Counted from the stretch's first letter, positions 27,120 through 37,920 are shown. The stretch: DNA of 64,000 bases from DATFVA01 sp963832715 (GCA_963832715.1 CAWHVB010000004.1:202307-266306); one strand, 5' to 3'. The notes: a model not told the origin generated them from the sequence alone. Numbers and translations are program-made.

Positions 27120-29024
27120 TTAATTCGGCTCCCGGCTCCCCCGAAACTTCAAACTAACCTGTACATTATGTTCCACCCTGTCGTCGGCCAGAAAAATTAT
27201 GTTATCCGGCTTCTGTTCTCCGTCAACGGTTATTCTCAAATCAGAATCAGCATTATGCTCCTGGTGGAAAGAAATGTGGTAAGCAGTATTCCTGTACATA
27301 TAATTCACTTTATAGAGCTCCCAATCGGCTGGAATGCAGGGATCAATATAAAGTTTATCCGCTTCAAGCCTTAATCCCAGAAGTGATTCCACGATAAGAC
27401 GGTACATCCATCCGGCCGATCCGGTGTACCAGCTCCATCCGCCGCGTCCTATATGAGGCGTAACCGCATATATATCGGCGGCAACCACATATGGTTCAAC
27501 TTTGTATACTGCTGAATCCTCCGGCTTTAAAGAATGATTGAGGGGGATGATTATCTTGAGCAATTGCCATGCGCGTTTGCTGTCTCCCAAAGCCGCAAAA
27601 GCCATCGCTGCCCAAATGGCAGCATGTGTATATTGACCACCATTCTCTCTTACTCCGGGAACATAGCCTTTTATATATCCAGGATTTAAATCTGATTTAT
27701 CGAAAGGCGGATCCAGAAGCTGAATTAGTTTATTATTGCGGTGGACCAGGTACCTATCCAATTCATCCATAGCTTTCTGAGAACGTACTTTATCGCCGGC
27801 ACCTGAAAGTACTGACCAGCTTTGCACGATTGAATCAATTCTGCATTCGGGGTTGACTGCAGATCCGAGCGGGGAGCCGTCATCAAAATAAGCCCTGCGG
27901 TACCATTCTCCGTCCCAGCCATGTTGTTCTATGTTTTTCTGCAATTCGGAACCTTCATCTTTACACTTCTCCGAGAACGGAATATCACCCTGCATTTCTG
28001 CAATCTTTGCGAACTGCATCAGCACTTCATAAAGGAAGAATCCTAACCAGACGCTTTCACCTTTCCCTTTAATGCCGACCATATTCATTCCGTCATTCCA
28101 ATCACCGCTTCCCATCAGGGGTAAACCATGTTCACCAAATCTTAGTCCTCTGAGAATAGCCCGAACACAATGCTGGTATAAACTTCCCGGTGCCTCTGAC
28201 CTGGCCGGCAGGTCATAGTTTGAATCCGCGTCAGGGTTAATTGTATGGCCTTCCAGAAAATATGCAGATTCGTTCAGCACCCCTCTATCGCCTGTACATT
28301 GTACATATCTGCAAACCGCCAAAGGCAGCCAGAGATAATCATCCGAGCAATGTGTTCGCACGCCGCGGCCGGCAGGGGGGTGCCACCAATGCTGTACGTC
28401 GCCTTCCTGGAATTGCCGGCTTGCGCAAAGTAAAAGGTGTTTTCTTGTCAGTGCCGGCTCAGTATGTATTATCGACATTACATCCTGAAGCTGATCACGG
28501 AAACCGAAAGCTCCGCCCGACTGGTAATACCCGCTTCTTGCCCATATGCGGCATGCCAGCGTCTGATACAATAGCCATCCATTCGTTAATATATCCATAG
28601 CGGTATCGGGTGTTTCGATCTGAATGGCACCAAGTGTTTTATTCCAATAATCCCAGACACCTTCAAGTGCCTTGCGGGCTGCATCCGATCCCTTGAAGCG
28701 GCGGAGTATTTTAATTACCTCCTCCTCATTACTCCCTGCGCCGAACTTAAAAATGATCTCATGTTCCTGATCTTCGGCTAGTTCGAAAGAAACCCTGATA
28801 GCTGCACATGGATCCAGCCCCGCCCCGGTATGACCGGAAAGCGCTGAATTGGTCATTGCAGCAGGACTCTGCAGTGAGCCGTTTCGTCCAATGAATTCAG
28901 TGCGATCAGCAGTTATACTTCCAGGTGTGCTGTCTGTCTGAAAGAAGACAATCCTGTTAGCAAACTCTGAATTGTACGGGTTCCGTGCTAATATCGTAGA
29001 ACCCTCCGGGCCGATTTTTGTGAT
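27120..29024 (-). CDS. ndvB: Cyclic beta-1,2-glucan synthase, C-terminal GH94 part (after frameshift)
   Basis: This frame continues the upstream glucan synthase after a one-base shift near 29025 and supplies its last 634 residues. It begins at ITKIGPEGSTILARNPYNSE and contains the GH94 phosphorylase-like catalytic region with GSGDWNDGMN. It also has WWHPPAGRGVRTHCSDDYLW and the closing GGWSWYTGSAGWMYR block. In Brucella and Sinorhizobium enzymes this domain controls glucan chain length by phosphorolysis. No start codon with a good ribosome site lies at the head of this frame, so it should be read as part of one 2900-residue protein, not as an independent gene. Confidence 0.85.
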   Translation of the reverse strand: MTKIGPEGSTILARNPYNSEFANRIVFFQTDSTPGSITADRTEFIGRNGSLQSPAAMTNSALSGHTGAGLDPCAAIRVSFELAEDQEHEIIFKFGAGSNEEEVIKILRRFKGSDAARKALEGVWDYWNKTLGAIQIETPDTAMDILTNGWLLYQTLACRIWARSGYYQSGGAFGFRDQLQDVMSIIHTEPALTRKHLLLCASRQFQEGDVQHWWHPPAGRGVRTHCSDDYLWLPLAVCRYVQCTGDRGVLNESAYFLEGHTINPDADSNYDLPARSEAPGSLYQHCVRAILRGLRFGEHGLPLMGSGDWNDGMNMVGIKGKGESVWLGFFLYEVLMQFAKIAEMQGDIPFSEKCKDEGSELQKNIEQHGWDGEWYRRAYFDDGSPLGSAVNPECRIDSIVQSWSVLSGAGDKVRSQKAMDELDRYLVHRNNKLIQLLDPPFDKSDLNPGYIKGYVPGVRENGGQYTHAAIWAAMAFAALGDSKRAWQLLKIIIPLNHSLKPEDSAVYKVEPYVVAADIYAVTPHIGRGGWSWYTGSAGWMYRLIVESLLGLRLEADKLYIDPCIPADWELYKVNYMYRNTAYHISFHQEHNADSDLRITVDGEQKPDNIIFLADDRVEHNVQVSLKFRGSREPN

Positions 29025-32000
29025 GAACATGCATACCAGTTTTTGAACGCAGATCACCAAGAACCAGCTCCACATAACCCGTGAAAGACAGTCTGCAGGA
29101 TCTGCCTGATTCATTCCTTATTTTTAATACTGAGAACTTGATTGAGGCATCTGTCGCGGCATATATCCAAAGCTCCGAGCGAATACCATCTTCAGTATGT
29201 TCGAAAACACTATATCCGAATCCATGACGGCTTGCATAGGCACTCCTTCCCTTAGCAGGTAATGGTGCAGGTGACCAGTAGTGGCCGGTATCTTCATCAC
29301 GGATATAAAAAGCTTCTCCGCTTGAATCACTGACAGGATCGTTGTTCCATGGAGTGAGTCTGAATTCATGTGCATTCATACTCCATGTATATGTCGGGCC
29401 GCTTTCCGATACAACTGTGCCGAAATCCGGATTTGCAATTACATTTACCCATGGAGCAGGTGTAACCTGGTTAGGGGATGTTGTAATAATATATTCCCGG
29501 CCATCAGGTGTAAACCCTCCCACGCCGTTAAAGAATATTAAATCATTCCGAGGAATTAAGGTATCTTCCAGTTGCTTTCGATAGTTCCGAACTCCTTTGA
29601 AAGGTCTTGTCTGCACTTTTTCAATTTTTAATTTGTTAAGCTGCTGCTCAAGTGTTCCCCATTGATCGGAGATAATCACGCGGGCGACTGTCTGGATGAG
29701 AATCCGGTCTTCGCTGGATATCTGATCAGACTGTCTTACAAAGATTCCGCCGGATTTGTCAACTAGACCAGCTTCAACTCCTGCTGTAATCAGCATCAGA
29801 ATTTGTTCCTGCAGCAGCTGCCTGTAACCGGCGCGGTCTTCGTTCCAGATCACAAGATCCACCGCTAAACCTTTCATTCTCCAGTATGAATGAGCCTGTA
29901 CAAGCTGGCGTACAAGACTTATGTTTTCCACGTTTTCAATCTGCAGAAGCACAATAGGTAAATCACCGGAAATGGCATAACCCCACAAACCGGATTGCCC
30001 CCTTCGGTTTTTGATAAGAATTTCCGGATTCGCCCGAAGGAAAGGATTTCCGTATAAGATAGAGCTTGCGATACGCCGGAAAATTTGTGCATCACCCTCT
30101 GAAGCATTTAATTGCCGCAATGTCACCTGGCTGTGTGTCCAGGCAAGCTCGAAGACCCTGTTGGCGAGCCGCCTGTCCTGATACTTGTCAATCAGGGTCA
30201 GGGCTGATTCCCGGGTCTCACACATCCCGAAAACCATATCTATTGCTGCAGTTTCCTCAGGTTCAAGAAGTAATTGATAACGGATTGAAACTATAGGATC
30301 CAGTACTGAACCCTGGCTGCCGGAAAGAGCGTTAGAATTTCTCATTGCTTCAGGAAAGATAGTTGTGTTCCCGCGGCCAATGAACTGCATCCGGTCTGTT
30401 TCAAAAGAAGCAGTACCCTTATTTACACCTCGCCCCGCCATCATATGAAACATAAAAGGTGTCTTTTCATCCACTGATCTCGGCCGTCGCGTGCAGAGGA
30501 TCGCATTCCGCTCAGGGATCAACTCGGTATGTACAAACAGATTACTGAATGCAGGATGCAAATTGTCGGAAGCAGCTGAGGCAAGAACTACTTCTGCGTA
30601 ACTGGTAATTTCAATGGTCCTGCGGATGCGCGATTTGTTTGTAATATGGATTCTGCGAAGTTCGGTATCATCTTCAGGTGATACAACAATCTCAGTATGC
30701 ATATCAATGTTCTCATCGCTGCGCCGGAATTCTGCCAGTCCTTCAGAGAAAATAACTGAATATGATTTTGATCGTTTCAGTGTCGGCTGATATGCCGTTG
30801 ACCAAATTTCCCCTCTGTATTCATCGCGGATATAACAGAATGTGCCCCAGTTGTCACGGGTGGAGTCCTCATGCCATCGTGTAACCTGGATATCTTTCCA
30901 TTTGCTGTAACCGCCGCCGGCGTTAGTGACCATTACATGATATTTACCGTTAGATAACAGGTGTACTTCAGGCACCGGCGTATCAGGATTAGTGATTATC
31001 TGCATTGGAATTTCCGTACCACTGGATTTCATTGGCGTATCTGTAAGCCCGGCGGCGTGTGAATGGAATATTGTTGCCTTTGGAATTCTTTCCTGCAGCA
31101 GCAGCATGGTTGATTCTAATAAAGGATCCGACCTGAATCGCTTTTGCATCTGACGGTTCAGTATCAGATATGCAACAGAAAGGAGGCTCATTCCCTGGTG
31201 ATGCGCCATGAAAGATTTAATTATCACACTCGATTGCCCTCGGGGAAGGCGTGATTTCGTATAATCTACAGCTTCAAAAAAACCAAATTCTCCGAGCAAA
31301 CCTTCTGCTGTTAAACGTTGAAGATTTAGACAGGCTTCCCTGGGTTCAACCATCAATGCGAGTGCCGTCGCATAAGGTGCGATAACCAGGTCCTCAGCCA
31401 GACCCCGTTTTAGTCCTAATCCCGGAACACCGAATGCACGGTACTGATAGTTAAGATTAACATCCACGATGTTGTACCCTGATTCAGATATTCCCCATGG
31501 AACTCCACGGTTTTTTGCATATTCGATCTGAAGCTTCACCGCAGCTTTATAAGTCTGGTGCAGCAGGGTGTTCTCATACGTAGGCATTACCAGCAGGGGC
31601 ATCAGGTACTCGAACATTGAACCGCTCCAGGAGAGAAGGATAGGATCACCGCCTACAGTAGTGAGCAGCCGGCCTAATGCAAACCAGCTTTCCTGCGGCA
31701 GCTGACCCTGTGCAATTCCCACAAAGGCGCTTAATCTTGCTTCGGAGGCAAGCAGATCGTAGTAGCTTGAGTCCCTGCGTCTTTCATTCACATTATACCC
31801 TACCGATTGTAAATGACGCGATTTGTCATAGAGAAAATCATAGTCCATAATTGCAAATTTGCCGGCTTGTGCCGCAAGATTTTCAATAATTGCAATACGT
31901 TCACTTGCGCGTGCACGGGCCTGTCCGATTATATTTGTTACATCAGACGGCCTGCTATTCCCGGATATATTATCAGAGGAATCCTCGATGTCGTCAGACG

Positions 32001-35000
32001 ACAATTCAAATTCTGCTATTCTACGCAATGTGGGTATTCCATCGTCCATCATAAATAATTTAAGGTCAGGAGAATCAGGCAGCTTAAGGCAGGGAAGAAG
32101 AAATGTTAATTCCTCAAGAGAGTTTCGGCATTGCTCTGCAAGTGCATTGGCCCACCGTTTAATTTCAACATTATTATTTGTTATAAAACTGTTCTCTATT
32201 TCAACGCTTAATGTTGCAAATCGTTCAAGATTTCGTGAAAAATCTTCAAGAGTATTTGCGGGAGAAACGGTTATGAAATCCAGCTCCTTCATAAATTGAG
32301 CAAGCCTGTAATCCTGAGTTTCTCCGGCTGCACTGATGAGAAGTCTTAACGTGTCGCTTATCCCTTCGAATACTTGTTGACTAACTATTTTTTGGTCGGG
32401 GAGGGTGAGAATTCCCTGCCTGAGGGTAAGGAGATGACCTATAAGATTTCCACTGTCCACAGATGAAATATATAGAGGAGACAATGGCGTTAACGATTGG
32501 GTGTTGTACCAGTTGAAAAAATGTCCGCGGTATCGCTCAAGTTTTTCCATAGTGTCAAAAGTGTTCGATATACGTTCGATTAGTTTTCCGGCAGTGATAT
32601 AGCCAAAGTCGTAAGCGGATAGATTGGCGAGAAGAGATAATCCGATGTTTGTCGGCGAAGTTCTGTGTGCAACTGCACTGACGGGGTTTTTCTGGTAGTT
32701 ATCAGGCGGCAGCCAATTATCTTCGGAACCTACAAAAGTATGAAAGAACGACCATGTCTTCCGGGAGATTTCCCGTAAAAATAATATTTGTGCAGGGGAT
32801 AGATTTACCTCGTGAGGGGTAATGGGCAGACTGATCCACCAGGCAATATATGGGGAAAGTAACCAAAGAAATAATACAGGCAGTGCGGCAGCTGGCAAAT
32901 TTTGATTCGTATAAACAAAATAAATAATAGCACTGATAACTATAGCCGGGGCGATCCACATTTTCCGGAACGAACCTGGCAGGGTGATCTGTTTGCCCCT
33001 ATCATTGGACGGATTCCACTCGAGAAGTTTTTTATGTGAAATCATCATTCTCCATAGGGTCCGGATAATCGCATCCAGACTAAAATACATCTCATACGGT
33101 AGTGTAATAATCGCAAAGACTGCCTGAGAAAGATGCACGCGGGTGGATCGTAATGCAGCAGCGATGTGTTGACTAAAAAGCACATCTGCCGACTTGTTAA
33201 AAAAGTCAACTACGGATATTATCAAAGGAGGAATCAATATAATTCCGATTACAGCCACCGTCCAGAACCATGGTTCTGAAAGTACTGTCCATCCCAAAAG
33301 CAGCAGCAGCGTGAGTGCAATAGGCGAAAGGCTGCGCCTTAGATTGTCGGCAATTTTCCATTGAGAAAGCCATGATAGCGGATTTCTATGAAGACCACTT
33401 TTTAAGGATGGAACGAACGGCAGCAGCCATCTTATTATTTGCCAATCACCGCGAATCCAGCGGTGCCGGCGTTTGACATCAGTATAATAGTGTGACGGAT
33501 ATTCTTCAAATAATTGTACGTCGCTCAATAATCCCGCCCTGGTATAGCAGCCCTCTATAAGATCATGACTAAGGATTTGGTTCTCAGGAAATCTTCCATT
33601 CAAAACCTGCTTGAGCATATCGACATCATAGATACCTTTACCGATAAATGATCCCTCGTCAAATAGGTCCTGGTAAACATCCGAGATCGTGCGTGTATAC
33701 GGATCAATTCCCGGTTCGCTTCCGAAAAGACTTGCATAACGGGAGCGATCCGTTCCGGGAAGGCTGACTGCAACCCTTGGCTGCAATATGGCATGACCTT
33801 CTAATACGCGTGTCCTTTTCTTATTGCAGCGTGGAAGGTTAAGAGGGTGAGCCATTGTTCCAACCAGCTGCCTGGCAGAGTCGCGAGGTAATTGTGTATC
33901 CGTGTCAAGAGTAATTACGTACTTAACATACTGAAGAATATCAGTATTACCGACGATCAGAGAGAACCTGTCTTTTGAGCCTCCGCGCAGCAGTGAATTC
34001 AGTTCCTCAAGCTTTCCCCTTTTGCGTTCGTAACCCATCCATTTCCGCTCATTTGGATTCCATTGCCGGGGACGGTGAAAAAGAAAGAAATTATTACCCG
34101 CATATTTTGCATTGAGTTCCTCAGTCATTTTAACAGCAGTCTGCAGAAGGAATCCATCCTCCGGCAGCGATTCTGTATCAGAATCCTGTAAATCAGTGAG
34201 CAGGCAATAGTGTAGATTGCTGTCCTGGTTTCCCAGGAAACGAATTTCCAATGACTCGGTTAGCCCTCTGATATTATTTTCATCAATTAATATCGAAGGA
34301 ATCACTATAAGTGTACTTGATTCGACCGGTATGCCTTCTGAGTAATCCATTCTTGGTAATCGACCGGGCTTCACAATCAATGTGGAAATCCAGTTAACAA
34401 AAGCAACCGGTAAATTAGCCGCAGCGATAAAAAAGAGCGTTCCGAGAAGAACAAGCTGTAAAATATCAAAATCTTTGGCATAAACTTGTTCCAGCATAGC
34501 GGCTGTAATAAGGACTGTAAGAAGAATGATTGGACCGCTGTACATCGCTAAAGGAAACTTGCTGCTTATTTTTGCTAAAGCTCTTATAAAGGAAAACCGC
34601 ACTTTACAAGCCGATTCCAATTTAATCAATCCCTTATCAATCAGGTAGTATCCGACGTGTGCTGTACTGGCATCGTGTCCATTTATTGCAAGCTGCTCCT
34701 GTGAAAGACGGATTGCCCTTCGGGCAGTTTCTTCTTCGGAAAGAGAACTGTTCTTTGCGATTTTTTCTATTACATGGCGGTACTGGTCCCGTGTGGTGAA
34801 ATCCATTCGTCCGTAAACTTTGCCTGGATCTTTCATTAGAATTTTTTCAACAGTACTCATTTTTTCAACAAAACTTTTCCAGTTCATAGTTTCGAGGAAA
34901 CGAAGACTCCCGATGCTGTTGCTGATGGAGACTTGATCCGCCGCCTGCTGCTGATTACCCAGCTGTATTAACTCTTCAATTGTCTGCCCTGAATCGGAAA

Positions 35001-35823
35001 GCCTTTGTTCTATCCAGGTTAGTGCTGAAGATAGGGTGTGGCTTAAACCCTGTAGTCTTCGGGTAAGTTCGGATACGAAAGGTGTTGTCATTGGCGGATC
35101 TGACCGCGACATATCTGCCACTACCTGGATCAGATTCTTAGGATCTTTCTCAGCCATTTCAATCATTTCGTCTGCCCAGGCATCAGCCAGATTACGTTCG
35201 ATTCTACCCGCGGCAACCCTTACAGCAACGCGTCGAAGATTCTCAATCAGGGCAAGTCGCAGCATAATCGGGATTGCCCATAATTCGCCTATCTTTAGCA
35301 CCGTTATGGTTTGATAGGAAGAAACGAAACGGTTAAGATTTTCCGGATCGACCCGTCCATCACCATGCGATATAATTTCCTGTGCAATGTCATAAACACG
35401 CGGCAGACCTTTCGACGAACCGTCTGAAAGAACGGGTAATTCACGGCTGTAACCTTTGGGCAGGTGTTTTTTGCCGGTACGAATCTGTTCTTCAATTAAA
35501 TAGAAATTATCAAGCAGCCATTCCTCGGCAGGTGTAATTGCACGCTTCGCTTTAAGGGTTTCTATGAATAACTCTTGAACTTCAAAAAGAAAAATTTCAT
35601 TTTCTGCAAGGCGTTTAAGAAGGACGGGTTCAGTTTTAGTTTTGGAAATTATGCTATGTGTTCCGGCAAGAATTTTGCCATGCTGCTCCATCTGGTCAGC
35701 ACTGAATAATTCCGAACGCATCGGAGGCTGCGCTTTGGCAAACTTTTTAATCAGCGAATTTTCATTAAGCTGCGACTTGAAACGTAATATAGACTCATTT
35801 ATATTTGGGGTAATAACCTTCAT
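28957..35823 (-). CDS. ndvB: Cyclic beta-1,2-glucan synthase, N-terminal and glycosyltransferase part (NdvB/Cgs)
   Basis: The frame gives 2288 residues. The first 2266 belong to the family and the last 22 are out-of-frame sequence after the shift near 29025. Visible parts are an N-terminal soluble region and membrane helices around 415-480, followed by a GT84 transferase with YVITLDTDTQLPRDSARQL (about 635-650) and RRHRWIRGDWQ (about 788). More helices follow at 830-980, then a glycoamylase-like domain (about 1320-1560, with VPWGISESGYN) and carbohydrate-binding/GH94 modules. The enzyme makes periplasmic cyclic glucans linked to osmotic adaptation in known bacteria. Joined with the C-terminal frame the total is 2900 residues, matching known synthases (about 2800-2900). 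Confidence 0.9.
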   Translation of the reverse strand: MKVITPNINESILRFKSQLNENSLIKKFAKAQPPMRSELFSADQMEQHGKILAGTHSIISKTKTEPVLLKRLAENEIFLFEVQELFIETLKAKRAITPAEEWLLDNFYLIEEQIRTGKKHLPKGYSRELPVLSDGSSKGLPRVYDIAQEIISHGDGRVDPENLNRFVSSYQTITVLKIGELWAIPIMLRLALIENLRRVAVRVAAGRIERNLADAWADEMIEMAEKDPKNLIQVVADMSRSDPPMTTPFVSELTRRLQGLSHTLSSALTWIEQRLSDSGQTIEELIQLGNQQQAADQVSISNSIGSLRFLETMNWKSFVEKMSTVEKILMKDPGKVYGRMDFTTRDQYRHVIEKIAKNSSLSEEETARRAIRLSQEQLAINGHDASTAHVGYYLIDKGLIKLESACKVRFSFIRALAKISSKFPLAMYSGPIILLTVLITAAMLEQVYAKDFDILQLVLLGTLFFIAAANLPVAFVNWISTLIVKPGRLPRMDYSEGIPVESSTLIVIPSILIDENNIRGLTESLEIRFLGNQDSNLHYCLLTDLQDSDTESLPEDGFLLQTAVKMTEELNAKYAGNNFFLFHRPRQWNPNERKWMGYERKRGKLEELNSLLRGGSKDRFSLIVGNTDILQYVKYVITLDTDTQLPRDSARQLVGTMAHPLNLPRCNKKRTRVLEGHAILQPRVAVSLPGTDRSRYASLFGSEPGIDPYTRTISDVYQDLFDEGSFIGKGIYDVDMLKQVLNGRFPENQILSHDLIEGCYTRAGLLSDVQLFEEYPSHYYTDVKRRHRWIRGDWQIIRWLLPFVPSLKSGLHRNPLSWLSQWKIADNLRRSLSPIALTLLLLLGWTVLSEPWFWTVAVIGIILIPPLIISVVDFFNKSADVLFSQHIAAALRSTRVHLSQAVFAIITLPYEMYFSLDAIIRTLWRMMISHKKLLEWNPSNDRGKQITLPGSFRKMWIAPAIVISAIIYFVYTNQNLPAAALPVLFLWLLSPYIAWWISLPITPHEVNLSPAQILFLREISRKTWSFFHTFVGSEDNWLPPDNYQKNPVSAVAHRTSPTNIGLSLLANLSAYDFGYITAGKLIERISNTFDTMEKLERYRGHFFNWYNTQSLTPLSPLYISSVDSGNLIGHLLTLRQGILTLPDQKIVSQQVFEGISDTLRLLISAAGETQDYRLAQFMKELDFITVSPANTLEDFSRNLERFATLSVEIENSFITNNNVEIKRWANALAEQCRNSLEELTFLLPCLKLPDSPDLKLFMMDDGIPTLRRIAEFELSSDDIEDSSDNISGNSRPSDVTNIIGQARARASERIAIIENLAAQAGKFAIMDYDFLYDKSRHLQSVGYNVNERRRDSSYYDLLASEARLSAFVGIAQGQLPQESWFALGRLLTTVGGDPILLSWSGSMFEYLMPLLVMPTYENTLLHQTYKAAVKLQIEYAKNRGVPWGISESGYNIVDVNLNYQYRAFGVPGLGLKRGLAEDLVIAPYATALALMVEPREACLNLQRLTAEGLLGEFGFFEAVDYTKSRLPRGQSSVIIKSFMAHHQGMSLLSVAYLILNRQMQKRFRSDPLLESTMLLLQERIPKATIFHSHAAGLTDTPMKSSGTEIPMQIITNPDTPVPEVHLLSNGKYHVMVTNAGGGYSKWKDIQVTRWHEDSTRDNWGTFCYIRDEYRGEIWSTAYQPTLKRSKSYSVIFSEGLAEFRRSDENIDMHTEIVVSPEDDTELRRIHITNKSRIRRTIEITSYAEVVLASAASDNLHPAFSNLFVHTELIPERNAILCTRRPRSVDEKTPFMFHMMAGRGVNKGTASFETDRMQFIGRGNTTIFPEAMRNSNALSGSQGSVLDPIVSIRYQLLLEPEETAAIDMVFGMCETRESALTLIDKYQDRRLANRVFELAWTHSQVTLRQLNASEGDAQIFRRIASSILYGNPFLRANPEILIKNRRGQSGLWGYAISGDLPIVLLQIENVENISLVRQLVQAHSYWRMKGLAVDLVIWNEDRAGYRQLLQEQILMLITAGVEAGLVDKSGGIFVRQSDQISSEDRILIQTVARVIISDQWGTLEQQLNKLKIEKVQTRPFKGVRNYRKQLEDTLIPRNDLIFFNGVGGFTPDGREYIITTSPNQVTPAPWVNVIANPDFGTVVSESGPTYTWSMNAHEFRLTPWNNDPVSDSSGEAFYIRDEDTGHYWSPAPLPAKGRSAYASRHGFGYSVFEHTEDGIRSELWIYAATDASIKFSVLKIRNESGRSCRLSFTGYVELVLGDLRSKTGMHVHHKNRPGGFYDISTEPVQFRVC

Positions 35824-36033
35824 TTACTTCGAATCATTATATAAGTGGAATTTACAATATAAACAATCTCATATAGTAATCACTTGTCGGGTAATATGTA
35901 CTGTCCTTGCTGCAGTGGCTATTCTCATATTTTTTATCATAAACATCGATTGCGCTGTGTTTTACATAGTATTTTATTTTTTATATATTTAAAACAATTA
36001 GAATAATCATATAAGCTCTTTAATTGCCTGATT

Positions 36034-36726
36034 ATGAATAAATTGAAACTTTTGCTCATTGAAGATAACCGCCTTCTCAGGGAAGGCATCAAAGTAATGA
36101 TTTCGAAGCAAAAGGATATGCGGTGTGTGGAAACCGTCGGCAACGGTGAAAATATTTCGAATTTACTTCAGCAGCACAAACCTGATATAGTACTTCTAGA
36201 CCTGGGACTGCGAAACCGGAATAGTTTAAATTTAGTGAAAATGATTAGAAAAAGGGTTGGGGGCACTAAAATAATTGTAATGGATCTGATTCCTGCACAG
36301 GAGGATGTTCTTGAATTTGTTCAGGAAGGAGTTTCAGGATTTATATTAAAAGATGCAACGGTTAGTGACTTTCTGAAAACTATCAGGTCTGTATCTAAAG
36401 GCCTCAATGTTATCCCTACTAATTTAACCGGATCTCTTTTTTCACAAATTGTGGAACAAGCCGTAAATGGCTCAAATCATTCTGCTATTATGGATTCAGT
36501 TACAATGACAAAACGGGAAAGTCAGGTCATCGGGTTAATCTCGGAAGGTTTTACCAATAAAGAGATAGCTCAGGAACTTCATCTCTCAACCTATACTGTA
36601 AAAAGCCACGTCCACAATATTCTTGAAAAACTTGCGTTAAGTACTCGCGTACAAATTGCAAAATATGTACATGATGTAAGAAAAAGAGACTCAGCCGCTA
36701 AGGGAATTTCCTTAATTGATGAATAG
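36034..36726 (+). CDS. NarL/LuxR-type response regulator, atypical receiver (copy 1)
   Basis: The 230 residues comprise a receiver and a LuxR-type DNA-binding domain (about 155-205; TKRESQVIGLISEGFTNKEI and STYTVKSHVHNILEKL). The acidic pocket (E10, D11), phosphorylation site D56 in LLDLGL and K106 are present. The switch Thr/Ser of beta-4 is replaced by Asp84 (IIVMDLIP). The paralogue at 38667 shares this change and most of the sequence. A degenerate copy of the local regulatory element may lie at 35930-35952. Together with the adjacent kinase it is the best candidate regulator of the island. Confidence 0.9.
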   Translation: MNKLKLLLIEDNRLLREGIKVMISKQKDMRCVETVGNGENISNLLQQHKPDIVLLDLGLRNRNSLNLVKMIRKRVGGTKIIVMDLIPAQEDVLEFVQEGVSGFILKDATVSDFLKTIRSVSKGLNVIPTNLTGSLFSQIVEQAVNGSNHSAIMDSVTMTKRESQVIGLISEGFTNKEIAQELHLSTYTVKSHVHNILEKLALSTRVQIAKYVHDVRKRDSAAKGISLIDE

Positions 36727-36737
36727 CTGCCTCCAAA

Positions 36738-36772
36738 GGAATTAATCCTAATTTCATTCCATAGCTCTATTT
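36738..36772 (+). promoter_or_regulatory. Island element, copy 1 (weak), before the PAS kinase gene
   Basis: It has box TAATCC, then ATTTCATTC, eight bases and TATTT, with the same spacing as the other eleven copies but more mismatches. It ends 161 bases before the kinase start. Confidence 0.55.
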
Positions 36773-36933
36773 TATAACGGATTATTTCTTCGTAGATATG
36801 TATATGAAGGATACGGTTATGCATTTGATAGATAGTAAAAGAAACCTGCATGTACCTGCTTGTCCGATAATAACCGGGATGATCTGAAGTTGGAAAGATC
36901 TCGAAGCATTTAATCATCAATTAAGGAGATGAC

Positions 36934-37920
36934 TTGCATTCAGTTGAAAATAAGTATATGCGGCTTTTTGAAACAGCGAAAGACGGGATATTGATCCTCA
37001 ATGCCGAGAATGGTAGGATCGAAGATGTTAACCCATACCTTGCTAAATTATTAAAATATCCTAAAAGCAGAATACTTAAAAAAAGCATCTGGGATATAAG
37101 TTCAGCTCAGAATATTGAATATTCAAAACAACTCTATAAAGAGCTGCAGAAAAAGAAATATGTGCGTTATGAAGATATCCCCTTGCAGGCTTCCGACGGG
37201 AGTTTGATTGACGTGGAAATTGTAAGCAATGTTTATAAGGTCAATAAAGGAAAGGTCATCCAGTGTAATGTTCGTGATATTACAAAACGAAAGTTACTGG
37301 AAAAAAAGTTTCAGGAAAATATCAGAACAAAAGAAGCCCTGATTAAAGAACTGCAGCATCGGACGATAAACAGCTTTACAGTACTTATTAGTCTGATCAG
37401 ACTCAGGGGGGAAATGACTGGCTCTGACGAAATTAAACTGATCCTTGAGGATTTAGAATCAAAAATAAAATCGATTACCGATTTATATTCATTGCTTTCA
37501 GAACATAATAATTTCTTTGAAGTGAAGCTTAATTTATATTTCAATAAAATGATTGAACGGATGTCAGCGTTATCAAAAAATATAGTAATGTGTAAAAATA
37601 TCGAAGAGATTTCCGTTTCAGATAAAAAAGCTGCTACATTAGGGATGATTTTGGTTGAACTTTTATTTAATGCGATTAAATATGCATTCGCGGATTCTAA
37701 AACGGGACAAATTGATATCACGATAAATTCAAATAAATCACGTGACGGATTCACATTTATAGTTGAAGATAATGGAGTGGGTTTGAAAAAAGATTTTGAC
37801 TTTGACCGTGATAAGGGTCTGGGGCTGGAACTGGTAGATATGATGGTCAGGCAGCTTGATGGTAAATATAAATTTAAAAAGGGGAAAGGGACCAAAATTA
37901 TTATGAAATTTCCCTTGTAA
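36934..37920 (+). CDS. Soluble PAS-domain histidine kinase, HisKA_2 type
   Basis: This 328-residue protein has no membrane segment. A PAS domain covers about residues 8-118 (RLFETAKDGILILNAENGRI and CNVRDITKRK). A HisKA_2 dimerisation helix follows with KELQHRTINSF (phospho-acceptor His142). The C-terminal ATPase has an N box ELLFNAIKYAF, G1 DNGVGL and GLGLELV. The start is TTG at 36934 behind AAGGAGATGAC. It sits between two similar response regulators and is their likely phosphodonor. The signal sensed by the PAS domain is unknown. Confidence 0.9.
   Translation: MHSVENKYMRLFETAKDGILILNAENGRIEDVNPYLAKLLKYPKSRILKKSIWDISSAQNIEYSKQLYKELQKKKYVRYEDIPLQASDGSLIDVEIVSNVYKVNKGKVIQCNVRDITKRKLLEKKFQENIRTKEALIKELQHRTINSFTVLISLIRLRGEMTGSDEIKLILEDLESKIKSITDLYSLLSEHNNFFEVKLNLYFNKMIERMSALSKNIVMCKNIEEISVSDKKAATLGMILVELLFNAIKYAFADSKTGQIDITINSNKSRDGFTFIVEDNGVGLKKDFDFDRDKGLGLELVDMMVRQLDGKYKFKKGKGTKIIMKFPL

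Noticed and set aside
31859..32299. Open frame of 146 codons opposite the glucan synthase
   Set aside because: It is antisense to a strongly conserved coding region, lacks a ribosome site and resembles no protein; treated as a shadow frame.
35930..35952. A thirteenth island element before the first response regulator (TTTTTTATCA, eight bases, GATTG)
   Set aside because: The spacing to GATTG fits, but the middle box has two mismatches and the upstream TAR-NYCC box is absent, so it was not counted.
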